Shown here piece by piece: positions 1-11,876 of a DNA stretch of 64,000 nt. Numbering within the stretch: the first letter of the stretch is position 1; each line of letters starts with the position of its first letter. Source of the stretch: Ceratopteris richardii (taxonomy: Eukaryota; Streptophyta; Polypodiopsida; Polypodiales; Pteridaceae); the NCBI GenBank assembly GCA_020310875.1, contig CM035423.1, positions 134,621,196 to 134,685,195 of the forward strand, written 5' to 3'. Made by a program: the position numbers and the translations under genes. The notes below the pieces were generated by a model. The model did not search any database. It had not been told where the DNA came from and saw nothing but the letters and a program-made list of their open reading frames with translations.

Positions 1-1
1 G

Positions 2-1005
2 CAAAAATTATTTTGTAAGTACTATAAAGGAAATGATCATATCATAAAGAACTGTCCAAAACTGGCTGCAAAAGAGGCAAAGAAGAAACATGCTGGAATG
101 GTTGTTGTAGAAGCCTCTACACCAAAAATGGAGTCTGCTAATCTTGTGCAAGAAGAAGAATGGGCATTTACTACTGTTTGCAATTTTGACCCAACTTCTC
201 ATGAGCAATGCATGTCTGCAGTAGACTCAGATGTTTGGTACTTTGAGAGTGGAGCAACCAAACATATTACCTCACACTGCAGTTTCTTCTCTTCACTCGA
301 GCCTGCCCCTACAGGGAATACTATTACATGTGCCAACAACTCCTCTTATCCTATTATGGGAGTTGGTAAGATCATTTTGACTACTATTGATGGTAGTTCT
401 TTCACTTTGTCAGATGCTTTATTTGTGTCACGGATGATAAAAAAGAACCTATTATCAGTTTCTCCATTAGCCAAGATCGACTTGGTTGTGAAATTTGTTG
501 ATGACAGGTGTACAGTTCATGATCTGTCAAATGGCGATGTGATTATTGCTTCTGGCATTTTATGTTGTGGGTTGTATAAGCTCATAGACTATGAAAGATC
601 TATAAATGATTTGGCATGTGCAGTAAATGATTCTCAGGCTATGTTAGATGCAAAGCTTTGGCATGCACGCTTTGGTCATCTGAATTTTGCTAGTTTGCTA
701 CGCCTACAGAAATCTGAAATGGTGTCCTCTTTGCCCAAACTTGAGGCACCTGGAAAACATGTTTGTGAAGGCTGTATTTTGGGCAAAATGCAACGTTCAT
801 CCATTCCAAAAGATGGTTCAGTTCGGGCTACTCAGAAATTGCAGCTTGTACATAGTGATGTCTGTGGTCCTATGCAGACACCTTCTTTTGGGAATTATCT
901 TTACTTCATGACTTTCATCGATGATTTTTCCAGGCATGCGTGGGTATATCCATTGAAGGCAAAGTCCGAAGTGTTCGTGCTTCAAACAGTTTTTGGTTTT
1001 GGCTG
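2..1005 (+). pseudogene. Cop-1: Ty1/copia gag-pol fragment (zinc knuckle to start of integrase)
   Basis: The frame is open from base 2. It runs through a damaged CCHC knuckle (the second Cys is Tyr: C-K-Y-Y...H...C), the protease region with WYFESGATKHIT, where the usual D-S-G is E-S-G, the GAG-pre-integrase block with LWHARFGHLNF and CEGCILGKMQ, and the start of the integrase core (HSDVCGPMQTPSFGNYLYF). Compared with the sister copy at 34789-35905, the frame breaks at about 979, where two bases are missing, and ends at a TGA at 1003-1005. The copia sequence is then cut at about 1021 by the LTR of Gyp-A. The left part lies outside the window. Domain identity is clear; the copia lineage is not assigned. 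The changed protease Asp and the frameshift mean the copy is dead. Confidence 0.9.
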
Positions 1006-1021
1006 AAAATCTGTGAGCATG

Positions 1022-1652
1022 TGTAGCTCAGTGATGAGTAGCACCTCCTTTAATGTCAATCTGGGAAGACGTGAGGATGGTATGAAGACCTCGAACAAGT
1101 GATGGCACAAGTGCGTGAGTGAGAAGTACACTAACATGCACACACGTACACACACGCGCACACACGGCAAGACAAAGAGAAAGACAATGGAGTTCTTTAG
1201 ATTACTTCAAAAGTGCTCTTACAAGTTCAAATCTATTACAATCTAACCTCTAAAATGAGCTCTCTAGCTCTATTTATAGTTTTTGACTAGCTTTGGCCCT
1301 GTCCAGACCTAGTGTCCAGCCTAGTTAAAAATTAGGTTCTAGGGCCTATTGAGGGCTCAAACGGAGTCTAAAAAATATGAAAATTGATAGGTAGATACTT
1401 CTAATGCTCCTCAAGCTCAAGGACTCCTTGGCTTGCACAAAATGGAGATACAAAAAGTTGAAATGGTATTTACAATGATGTAGAGTGACTAAATTCACTA
1501 TTTAGAAAGTATTACTTCATGGAAAAATTTGGACGGCCTACTTGCCAGATCTTTGTTGACTACTTTGTCTGATTATGCTTTCTCTTCACTCTGAATCCCT
1601 TCTTTGACTTCCTTGTCTTGTGAGTCCTTGGGTACCTTGATTGCTGCCAACA
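1022..1652 (-). repeat. 3' LTR of Gyp-A
   Basis: 631-bp LTR, TGTAGC...CCAACA on the plus strand, so TGTTGG...GCTACA in element orientation. It aligns with the LTRs of Gyp-B and D over the segment downstream of the TATA box, including the block around AGCTAGAGAGCTC, the CACACA tract and the block GATTGACA/TGTCAATC. It is closer to D than to B. A TATA box (CTATAAATAG on the minus strand) lies at 1270-1279. Confidence 0.85.
1270..1279 (-). promoter_or_regulatory. TATA box in Gyp-A LTR
   Basis: CTATAAATAG in element orientation, followed at once by AGCTAGAGAGCTC, the same arrangement as in the LTRs of Gyp-B and D. The position in an LTR and conservation across three families support a core promoter; the exact start site is inferred only. 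Confidence 0.6.
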
Positions 1653-1666
1653 CCCCCCCCCTCTCT
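1653..1666 (-). other. Polypurine tract of Gyp-A
   Basis: Pyrimidine run on the plus strand (eight C then CTCTCT), a purine tract in element orientation abutting the 3' LTR. This is the expected plus-strand priming site. Confidence 0.8.
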
Positions 1667-1795
1667 TGCGTCTGTCGTCTCTGACAGACCCTTGTTGAGT
1701 GGATCATTGGATATAGTAATTCACGACATCAGTCACCAAGTGATGTTCTGATAATCTCAGTCCTTTTGCCAAATCCGTGAGTAGGGCATCCCAGT

Positions 1796-4700
1796 CTACT
1801 GGCCCACGAACTTCCGGATGTGGCATACGTAACTTTTCTGAATGTACAGCCTGTTCCACAGCAAATAACTGTAGTAAATGAGATGGTCTGGGAATGAATA
1901 TCTCTGAATGATATTCCTAGAACCCAGTGATAAACATTTCCTCAAACGTTTGCTTGAAGCAGGCTGGTAGATACTTGATACGAGCATGCCATGCATAGAC
2001 GACATTGATAGATGGTGTGGTGCTCATATCATAAACAAGGTCTTGATTTCCTTCATTGAATCCGAGAGCTGAAAGATGAGGTTCCTTGACATTCTTAAAG
2101 GTCGTGAGGATAACCAGCATTAGCTCAAAGATTTTGAGGCACATCTGTGCCATGACATCTGGTATATTCTTGAATCTGACTACCTAGTGTCGAATGGCTG
2201 AAATCATGTAGCTGACCGTGGGTTGGCCATGAGGGGGTGCTAAGTACACATAGTTTAGCCACTTTTCACATCCCTTAACTGTCAAAACTATTTTGGTGTA
2301 CTCTGGCCAAGACCTTCTTGGAAAGACAAGGCAGTAGCATGGGTTATACTTGATGTATAATGGCATGTTATTCCAAGTGCGTACCATCTTAGGGTATGTT
2401 TCAAGCAAACAGGTCCTCCAGGTAGGTTGAAATATATTCCCATGCGTGGCACTTGCAGGGATGTCTTCTAGTGCAAATTGTGTCGCTGAGGTTGGTTCTT
2501 TTGTTGTGCACTGCTTTATTTCAGCATTATAATTTGCCATTAAGACACAGAATTTAACGTACAAATCATCGGACGTGCCAATCCACCTATGATGCGAGAG
2601 GTTTCTGAAGTAATCGGATTTGATGACGATTTCTTCCAATAGGGACATCGTCTGTATCTGTACTGCCACCCTCTCATCGTGGGTTGTAGCCACCTTCTCT
2701 AACCTCTACATCCATTCAGGAGCTTCGATCTCAATTGTGTCCATTCCTTCTTTTGTTTGCTTACCCCTTGGTGCAGGCATCGGTACGTATGGGTCTTCAA
2801 ATATTTCCTCAACTTCAATTGGAACTAGGTCATCAGGTTCCGCCTCCACGAGGGGAGAGGGTTGACGCTCATATTGAAGAACTTTATTTTGTAGTTCTGC
2901 TAGTTGTGCTCTGAGTTCTGCAACTTCTTCAGATGTGCCTGCTGCGGCTATAACTTCTTTTGGTGAATCTTGCTGAGCTACCAGTTGCTTTAGTAGGTCA
3001 TCCCGCTCTCTTTCTAAGGTAGCGTGTGCTTCCAGGAGATCGGCATGTGTTTCCAATACGATTTGCATATTTGTCGATGGGATGGCCTTGAAATTCTCTG
3101 GGTCAGTTTCTTGCGGTGAACCCTCCATTGCTGCTTCCAAGTTCTCTTCGTTCTGTTTCTGTAGTCGTTTATTTTCTTTGAGTGCTACAGACATGTGCTT
3201 TCGTAGTAAGGCGAGGTTACGTCGAAGCTTGAGATTGTCTGTTATCTAAGCGTGTAACAAATCATCAAGTTGTTGTTTTTCTTCAGTATCTATCTGGGGT
3301 GGATTGGCGATTAACTGATCATGTTGTGCTTGCAATGTACTATACTACTGTTGTAACTGCCTCTTCTCCTTCTCTAAATTAATGAATCTCTCCTGTAGCG
3401 TTTAATGATTTCTGAACAAGCTCGTATGCTGGTCATCTAGATGTTGGTAATGTTGTTGTAGTTGATTCATACAGTGGTATATATTATTCAATACATTATT
3501 AACAGGAGTGGGTGCGGGAAAGGTGTTGAATGCAGGGGGTAGGGAAAAGGGAATGGGAGTGTGTATGATGTGCTTGAAAAGGGTGAAGTGGGTGGTGGGG
3601 GAATGGGAGATTGTGGAAATATGGGGGGAGGGAGAGGTGCGAAAGTAGGTCATATGTCCATGATTTCATATGTGGATGCAGTCGTGGGAGTGATTGTGAA
3701 CATGGGAATTGTCGGTGTAGTGATGGTTGTGAAGGTGTAAAGTGGTGTGTGTAGTTGTGAATATGGACCGCCAGGGAGCATGATTGGGGGAATGGGAATT
3801 TGAGCGGCTACAGTTAGAATTACCGTGTCAGTGTAAGTATTTACAATAGGGGTGATGATAGGTTGTGTGGATTATGAGGGTTGACTCACAGTCTGTGCTT
3901 TGGTATGGGAAGTGGACTCTGAGGTGGTGACGGTGGTGGTGACACTAGTAGTGGGAGGTGAAGGTGGTGGAGTTGGAGGTAGGGGTGGTAAAGGGGGTGA
4001 CGGGGGTGCACTTGAGGTATGGGCTTCCTCAGTGTCATGAATTGTTTGCGTCGTGCCCGTGGTCGAGGATGTGGTGCCCTGTGGTTCTGATACCAATACA
4101 TTCATTTGTTTCCCTAATTGAGGGGGGCGTCTGCCGTATCTTCTCTCTAATCTTCACGAGTGCGCAAGAGCGGTATGCACCGTCTCAGGTACCCCTAATG
4201 CATCAACGATCATGTCAAGGGTTGCTCTGTATTGCTCATCCACCCCTTCCTCTTCAAGGATTTGGTCCATGAGGTCTTTTCCTATTGCCAAGGACAATTT
4301 GTGTTGTTCTTGAACTCGTTTGATGGTATCATACAGCTTTTTCAGTTGCTTTGTATAAGCAGGGGCTCCTTCAAGTTCCTGTACAACTTCTTGCTCATAT
4401 TCATGCTCTTCTTCGTCAGACAGTCCTTCTTGTTCATCCTCTTGCTCCTCTTCTGCAGTCTCCTCTTCATCATCATCCACTTCGACTACTTCTGGCTGGA
4501 CTGGATGGGGTTGGTCTATGACTGTCTGTTGCCCGCTTGCCTGTTTAGTAGCATTAATTATTCTGGCTAACTCCTCATCAGTTAGATCTTGCAGTGTGAA
4601 GCCATGAGGGAACTCTAGGTGGGTGGGTATAGGTGGAAACACCAGATTCGGTCCTTCTGTGCTATGCATTGGTAATCTAATAGTGAAGGGTTGCACTCGC

Positions 4701-5745
4701 CTTGGGAGTCGGGGAGTTATCTCTGGTGTCAATTTAGCACCGCGGGCCTGTGCAGAGGGCATCTGAACTGCTCCCCTCATTTTCTTGGATGGAGGCCCAA
4801 CGGTTGATAGTCTACGTTGGAGTTCTTGCACCCTGATCCAAACAAGTGCCCTTTGAATTGGCACATCATATGCCAAGCATTTGTAAACAATGCTTGTGAG
4901 AGCACAGCATCCATAAAGTACTGACTTTTGCTTCTTATACCATCGTTGATGTGCCTAGTGTACTTGGTCAATAATCCAATGAGGCATGTTGATCGTCAAA
5001 TCAAAGGCGTCTGCTAAATATAGACTGAACCAGATCTTCTTGGGTGGCATCGTGAATCTCTCTTGAGTAGGGAACACGAAATGTTGCATGCACATTCGGA
5101 GGTGAATGGCAATAGTTGGAGTCATTGCCACCATGTCCTTCAGTTTGGTCAGGTTCCTGTTCTTCATATTGTCTGGGACTATTGACTCTTTCTCTGTGGG
5201 GATGTGCATACCCTTCATATCTAGAGCTTCCCTTACCAAATTGTTCGTCAATTTGAAACGCTTCAGTTCATTACCTCGTGTAAGAGACGGTAGTACGAAG
5301 GTGATGTAGCCCTTTTTCTCTTTATTGGGAGTGAGGGTGCTAATCAAGTATGAACATTGTAGAAAGTCTGGCTTGGGTAACTGTGCTTTGAAGTAATCAT
5401 ATAGGCCAGCCTTTTTCCATATTGGTTTCAACCCTTCATTATTTTGAAGCCTCTCAAACTCTCTGGTAAAGAAATGATACCGACCCCAGCGTCCGTTGAA
5501 CTCTATTTCTGCCTCCCACAAATAAGTGCCGTCTCCAAGAGGTTATGCCACATCACTGAACCAATGCGAGTTTTTGCTTACTGGTGATGTATGCCCCTGG
5601 GGAGGATTTTGAACAGGTAGGGCATGTAAAGCTCTCAATGCCAGAGGTCTTTCCTTCAACTCTTCCTCAATGGGGAGGATTTCAATGTCCACAATCTGAG
5701 GGCTGGTGCCTGCCTGGGAGCTAGTTCCTACAGCCTCGGCCATAT
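1796..5745 (-). pseudogene. Third ORF of Gyp-A (post-integrase ORF), broken
   Basis: Remnant of the long ORF that follows protease 2 in this gypsy group. In coding order: start codon at 5745-5743; N-terminal domain 5620-4955 (FFTREFE, PKPDFLQCSYLI, MCMQHF); acidic Glu/Asp stretch near 4490-4380; P/S/T-rich linker about 4105-3450; coiled coil about 3400-2870; C-terminal domain 2760-1796 (YDMSTTPSI, YLPACFKQTFEEMF). At least six stops or shifts break it. The region joining N-terminal and coiled-coil parts is open across the place where Gyp-B has an in-frame TAG. It aligns with Gyp-B 18195-22682 and D 37391-38640. No membrane segment or signal peptide is apparent, so a classical Env is not supported. 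Function unknown; the position suggests an accessory particle or movement protein. Confidence 0.75.
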
Positions 5746-5766
5746 TGAAGGCACATGTCACCGGTT

Positions 5767-5795
5767 CTGTGAGAATATAGAAATGAATGTTAACC
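5767..5795 (-). promoter_or_regulatory. Candidate 3' splice acceptor before third ORF of Gyp-A
   Basis: In element orientation a pyrimidine-rich stretch with TTAACATTC as possible branch site ends in TATTCTCACAG, 24 nt before the third-ORF ATG. Gyp-B and Gyp-C have an acceptor-like site in the same place. This suggests a spliced subgenomic RNA; no transcript evidence is available here. Confidence 0.5.
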
Positions 5796-5957
5796 TTGCA
5801 AATGGACACCAAGTGGTCATGTGTCCCCGTTACAACATTAACTTGAGGTTTTAGTGATATGTTAGTTAGTCAGTTAGTGCTCGGTGATTGTGGGTGTAGT
5901 TAGTAGATGGATTGTCCTAAAAGCTAAATGGAGAGATGCAGAGTGAGAATGATGATG

Positions 5958-7226
5958 TTAGTAGGTGGAGGTGAATTTACAAGTAGGATCGGGGGGTTTA
6001 TTACAAGCTTTGGGCAGCCAAGCACAGTGGATGGTTTTTGGTTTTGGTTTGGTGGAGACTCTTGACGGCCTTGTGAGAGTATCTGCTTGGAAATGAGCCT
6101 TTTTAGGGACCCATTTACAAGTGATTCTACTCGTGCTCATGGGTGAATATGTGTTCGTGCATGATGTACAAGAATGGGTATCAGATGTTTGAGTGAGTGA
6201 ACTATGTTGTACAGTGTGTGGTCTCTATGTAGCTATTTGAGCCCGCAAGCAAGCCTTAGGCACCCAAATTTGTCTTAATCGTGGGCTAGCCTTCATCGAC
6301 TTCTTGGGTACCCAGATAGACTTCACTATCACAAGAGAATTTTTGGAAGACTTCTTAATAGTGTCCTGCTGTTGATCACTAATAGGAAGTTGAGCCAATT
6401 GTGGTGGCTTGATCGCAATAGGATGCTCGCCTTTCCGCACCCACCCTTGTTTTGATGGTTGAGACACCGTGCTTTGTATTTTCTTTTGGCTGCGAGCATA
6501 AATCCGCTGCTTCCTCTGCGTTTGATCCACCTTTGGTTGCTGCGTCCCTATGGTTTTTGGAAAAGAAGGGAGTTCCGTCGCATCCTTGACTTCTTTGTTG
6601 AGATAATCATCCCTCTGCATCACATAGTTTCGGACAAGAATAACATGGTCATCTTCTTGTGTACTCCTGGAAGGACCAGGAGTGTGTGCCTTTCCTAGTT
6701 CCTTGAGTGCTCCATTGTCTAACTCAACTGTAATTCGACTCTGATTTACCCATACCTGAAGAAGTCCACTTCTTAGGTTTAGGTTGACTGCATGATCATA
6801 GATCCAGTCTTGACCCAAGACAAGGGGTTCACTGAGATCCTCATCTTGACACACTAGTACTTTAACTGTCAATAAAACATCTTGAATATAGAGGGGAACT
6901 TCCACCTCGCCCATGCAAGGGGTCTCCACGCCTCCCAATCCTATGAGATATGCTTTAATGGGATTGATACTTAAGTTCAACTTTTGACAATAAGAAAATT
7001 TAACTGCACTAGTGGCTGCACTTGAGTCAATTAATGCCCTTACAGTCCTTGCACTCCTTCCTTGTCCTATCTCTAAGGTTACAAAAGGACATTGATCAAT
7101 TATTCTATTATAGCTAATGTCGGAAACTTCACACATAGCCATATGATATCTTGGGTGCGCATAGTCATCTGTCCTAGGCTGATCTCTACCCTGTCTTCTC
7201 AATTTCATTCTTCGAATGCGTTCCAA
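5958..7226 (-). pseudogene. Protease 2 of Gyp-A (downstream of integrase) with W-P-K tail
   Basis: Retropepsin-like domain located after integrase. It shows ALIDSSAATSA (the catalytic D-S-G is D-S-S here), the middle block GLGGVETPCMGEVEVPLYI and the closing LVLGQDWIYDH. This matches protease 2 of Gyp-B (D-S-G intact) and Gyp-C. The C-terminal half is basic and Gln/Pro-rich and holds repeated W-V-P-K motifs (IWVPKKS, IWVPKA and, past a stop, CKWVPKK and AWLPKA). The Gly to Ser change in the active site and the downstream stop mark it as inactive. The first protease of the same element lies at 10629-11876, so the element carried two. Confidence 0.8.
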
Positions 7227-7345
7227 AGCTTCTGCCTGTGCTTCTTCTCGAATTCATTTTTCTTCTTCCTTGCGTTTCTTGGCAGTGTTGAGTCTCCGGC
7301 CTTCAAGCCTTTATCCTTAACATGGGCATCAAAGTACGCCTTTTG

Positions 7346-9300
7346 TCATTTCTTAGCTGCATATATCCCTGCAGGAGCCCTCAGTCTTGTTTCTCCTAAT
7401 CGCTCAAGGTCAAAGATTCTAGAGGAGAGCTCATGGCCTGTCCAATCATACTCTTGTGCTACTTTCAATGTAGGTATCAAGAAGTCCAATGGTAGCACTG
7501 CATTTTGGCCAAACACCATCTGAAAGGGTGTGGCTTGGAGTACCGTTTTATAAGCAACTCTGTATGCCCAAACAGCATGGTGTAACTGTTTGTCCCAATC
7601 AGAGCATTTATTATTCACTAATTTTGTCAATACATTGCATAGAATCTTATTTGTGCTTTCGGCTTTCCCATTAGCTTGTGGATGATAGGGGGCAGACTTC
7701 TTGTGTATCACCAAGAACTCTTGTAGGAGGTTTTCAATAACTTCACTCAAGAAATGAGTGCCTCTATCACTAACTAGCTCTATAGGTAGCGCGTATCTAG
7801 TGAACACATTCTCAAATAAGAACTTAGCTATTGTTTGAGCATCGTTCTTCGTGGTGGCTTTTACCTCTACCCACTTGGTTAAATAGTCTGTGGCCACAAT
7901 GATATATTCAACATGTGAACCCTTAGCTGGGGGATTAATAGGACCTACAAAGTCTATTCCCCACTTAGAGAATGCACGTCCGCCCATCATAGGTTTCAAA
8001 GGCACCTCATCTTTGTGTATAGGATACTGAGTTCGCTGACAGACATCACACCGCTTCACATAGGCATGTGCATCCATGTGAAGTGTTGGCCACCAAAGAC
8101 CTGCAAATAGTATAGCCTTGATCACCCAATCTGGTCCGAAATGTCCTCCTGCTACACCCTGGTGAGCAGTTTTCAAGATCTTTAAATATTCACTCTCATG
8201 GACACATAGTCTGAGGTAACCATCTTTACCCCGCTTGTATAGATTATTACCGATGAGTGAATCATCTATGGCTTCTTGTTCTAAACTTCTTTTCCTGGCC
8301 AAAGTCATGTCTTGTGGGAATGTTTTCATCCTCAGGAAGGCTACGAGTGGTTCACTCCAATCTGGCACTATGGACAGTTGATAAAGAGTGGCGTGTTCCA
8401 TAGGTGGTTTAGTGCTGCAGATCAGGCATTCCTTGCACAGCTTATGGACATTGGCCTCCATAGTCGGCCAATGCACTCCGAGTCTCCTTAGCGTCTATAG
8501 GGTTCGTTGCTTTGAGTAGTGTTGCTCCAATGCACCTACATGTGCTAATTGCAACCATTTTGCGTACTCATCCTCTTCCACACAACAAGCTAGGATCCCT
8601 TGATCTGTATGCTTGTACATACTTCCTGCCATGATCTGGTATTTTTGGGCTTTTACTATCTCCCTATCCTGTGTGTTTATTACTGGGTGTTTAGGCCCGT
8701 ATGTCAATACTAGCACTAATGTCTTAGCCCACTGAGGTACAACTTCCAGATTAAAAAAGTAAGCATCAGGAAGGTCATCTGATACTCCTTGTGGGGCCTC
8801 TCCCGATGTGAGCCTAGAGAGATGTTCTGCTCTCAAGTGAGTCTTCCCTTTCCTCATCACAACCTCAAAGTTGTATTCCATCAGTAAGAGAAACCATCTT
8901 ACTAATCTACCTGTATTGCATGGCTTGTTTACCAAGTACAACAGTGCTTGATGATTAGTAAGAAATTTAAACTTATTTGCAAGCAAATAGTGTCTAAACG
9001 CATACCTAATCCTTCTCGTTCAGTGGTGGTATAATTTCGTTCAGCTGCATTCAATTGTCTACTAGCATAGCCAATTGGAAGATCCATATTACCTTCGCCA
9101 GTCGGTTGTGCGAGTACACATCCAATAGCATAATTGGATGCATCCACATGAACATGAAAGGGCTTACTCCAATCTGGCGTGGTCAAGATTGGTGCTGAAC
9201 ACAATCGTCGTTTAAGCTCATTGAAGGAGTTCTCACACTCATCTGTCCACTCAAAATTAGTCAAAAGTTCGTACAGAGGCTTTGCAATGATGGCGTACAT
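7346..9300 (-). pseudogene. RNase H-integrase region of Gyp-A
   Basis: Coding order: end of RT and RNase H (VHVDASNYAIGCVLAQP), then two tandem H2C2 zinc-binding modules. The first (8560-8425) has H-x5-H-type histidines and C-K-E-C, split by a stop; the second (about 8165-8035) has HQGVAGGH and CDVC. The integrase core follows, with GIDFVGP, VSDRGTHF and QANGKAES giving the D-D-E set. The core is open for 376 codons, but RNase H shifts frame near 9000 and a stop lies between the H2C2 modules. It joins the RT piece at a TAA in place of Arg near 9313. No chromodomain is seen after the core. Function as in Gyp-B; this copy is dead. Confidence 0.9.
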
Positions 9301-9312
9301 GTGTATAAAGCA

Positions 9313-10668
9313 TCAGTAATAACCACAATGCCCCATGAAAGCTTGTACTTCCTTGACATTCTTTGGCCTAGGTAGCTCCGCTATAGCTTTCACTTTTTCT
9401 TTGTCCGTAGATATGCCATTCTTTGACACTATTTGTCCTAGAATCTTGCCCTGCCTAACCATGAAAACACACTTTTCTGGGTTCAGGCAGACTTGATATT
9501 CTCTACATTTGTCAAAGATTTGCCTGAGCCTAGGTATATGTGTTTGTCTAATGTTGGAATGAGCACAAAGATCATCAACATAGACCTCTAAATTCTTCCT
9601 CAAGAATTCTTTAAATACATGGCACATCAGTCTCTGAAAGGTTGCAGGAGCATTGTTAAGCCCAAATGGCATTACTCGAAAAGCAAATATGCCCCACTCT
9701 GTGGCAAAAGCCGTCTTATGCTAATCTTCTGGGGCAATGGCTACCTGATTGTAGCCAGAAAATCCATCAAGGAAATTGTATACTTCCTTGCCTACTACTC
9801 TTTCTAAGAGACGTTCTGTAATAGGAAGCAGATAGTTATCTCGAATAGTGGCGGCATTAACCTTTTTCAAGTTAATGCACACACGTAGCTTTCCATTCTT
9901 CTTGGGCACAACTAGGATGGGGGATACCCACTTAGTGTGCTCAATTTCATAAGTAAATCCAGCTTCCACCAGATGATCTATCTCTTCTTTGATCTTGGCA
10001 GCATAATTATCATTGTATGTGTATGGCTTTTGCTTAGAGGGTTTGGCATTTGAGGTCATGGGGATAGTGTGTGAGCATATGTCAGGGTCGACACCTTTTA
10101 AATCCTTGTAACTCCAAGCGAATACATCTCTGTATTCTCTCAGCAAGGCTATTAGCTCATGCTCTTCTTCCTTTGTCAGGTCATGGCCTATGTACGTGCA
10201 TCTTTCTTCTCCTTCTTCTATGGCTACGACTACTTTCTTGGTGGTTTCTTTGTTATCATAGGCCTCTCCTGCTTGTGCATCGTGTTTAGGAATTCTTACC
10301 ATGACTCTCCTATCGTCTATCTCATACTTTTTGAAATTCTTGGGGACCTCAAACAAGGATTCTTCCTCTTCTCGTGTGACTTCTCTCTTCTTCTTCTTCT
10401 TACCTTCACTCTTGGCAGTCACTTGTGTGGTTAATCTCACATCATTTGTAAACTCTCCATGTCTCTGAGGATGAGCTTCTACTTCATAGAAGTACTCTTC
10501 CTCTGATGCAAAGGGCGGGTCTATAATGATTGACTCTAAATCAGAGTCTCTTGCATCCTCGAATGCATCAATGCTAGGTTCACATTCTTCCAGAACCGCA
10601 TCTCCCATGATTGGCTCTATGGAGAAAACTAAAATGTCATAGCCATCCTCACACAGTGGGGTGTCCAT
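9313..10668 (-). pseudogene. Reverse transcriptase of Gyp-A
   Basis: Ty3/gypsy RT: KNGKLRVCINLKKVN, FLDGFSGYNQVAIAPED, MPFGLNNAPATFQRLM, VYVDDL (catalytic Y-V-D-D), then the thumb start KGISTDKEK-like block and LPRPKNVKEVQAFMGH. An in-frame TAG replaces the Gln of E-D-Q-H at 9723-9721, probably CAG to TAG. An acidic linker rich in Glu and Lys precedes RT. The block LPRPKNVKEVQAFMGHC is present here and missing from Gyp-B, so this copy shows the ancestral form of the Gyp-B deletion site. RT type fits the non-chromovirus plant gypsy group (the Athila/Tat side); this placement is inference from motifs. Confidence 0.9.
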
Positions 10669-11876
10669 TGTTCTTCATTGATGGCTACATCCATTGTTGC
10701 TAAAATTTCCGCCCAACCATGTGGTTCAAACTCTTCATCAGGAAACACTACAGGTGCATAGGCTGGGTCTTGAATTGATCTATGGATTTCTTTCGCACCT
10801 ACCTCTCTGGCTTTTTCTCTCTTCTCTTCTTCTACCGCTACTTTACACATCCATAGGTGTGTGTCTTCATGCATCCATGAGGATCCTGATCCTATGGAAT
10901 GCACTGACTCAGTATCATCTTTAGCTCTATGGATGGGATTCCATTGAATAGGAGGGACATCTCTATGGGAGTAATCTTTGAGATTCACTTTGGTTGTAAC
11001 ACCTAAGTGTTGCAAATACAAAGAATTGGTTCCCCAATCCTCTACCACTTGCAACTGTAGCATGAATGGTCTTCCCAAAATCATCTCATAGGCATGGTTC
11101 TTGCTAAAGTCACAGATAGCAAATGTGTGCTCAAACTCTACTCGACATGTAGTGAGAGTTATTTCTTCTAGCAGGCCTAAGGGTCTTTCTATGTGACCAT
11201 CCACCATCTGCAACTTCATCCTAGTTGGCATGAGTGCTGGCTTGCCCCAACGCTTCCACAGGGAAGTGGTAGCAATTGCAACTCCTCCACTAGAGTCTAG
11301 AATTGCCTTGGTTGTGTATCCTTGATGGGTGATGGGAAGATAGGTGTTTCCTTCTTCTCCTTTGCTCATGGCTCCTATCTTGTCCAAAGGTATCTCTGGC
11401 ACTGTTCTATGAGAACCTACCTGGGAACGCGGTTTAGCTACCTCTGGTACTTGTTTGGCTACATGTTTCCACAGTTCTGGCCTAACCTTGAGTAGCTCTT
11501 CTAAAGTGAGGTTGCACTGCACTTTAGTGTTTTTCACTATCTTTGTGTTCCTAGGTATGACTGAGTCTTCGTTTCTTACCATGACTGTGGGTGCTCTCAT
11601 ATATGTAGACTTAGCTTCCCATGTGCGTGTGAAATGGGGTAGTTCTTGTATGGAATTAGACTCAAAGTCTAATCTCTCCTCAGATGGTGCATTCTCCTGC
11701 TCTCCATAAATGGAGGGAATATCTTGTGGGAATTGATCATGTGCATCATCCACAAGTTCAAAGGGAGGAGGGACTTCACTCTCTTTAGCCCATTTTTCTT
11801 CTTGAATCTCTCGTAGGAATTCTAGTGTGTACCGATTCATAGAAGAATATGTGTCTGGCTCTGTAGAGTTAGGCAC
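10629..11876 (-). pseudogene. Protease 1 region of Gyp-A
   Basis: 415-codon open stretch between gag and RT. It holds a retropepsin: GNTYLPITHQGY, AILDSSGGVAIA (active-site Gly replaced by Ser) and AYEMILGRPFM. It is collinear with protease 1 of Gyp-B (codons about 1215-1310 of its gag-pol ORF). The overlap with the RT frame at 10629-10668 shows a small frameshift, since in Gyp-B the two regions form one ORF. Confidence 0.85.

Noticed and set aside
982..1170. Small antisense frame over the Gyp-A LTR start
   Set aside because: It lies across the Cop-1/LTR boundary and the CA tract of the LTR, with no homology.
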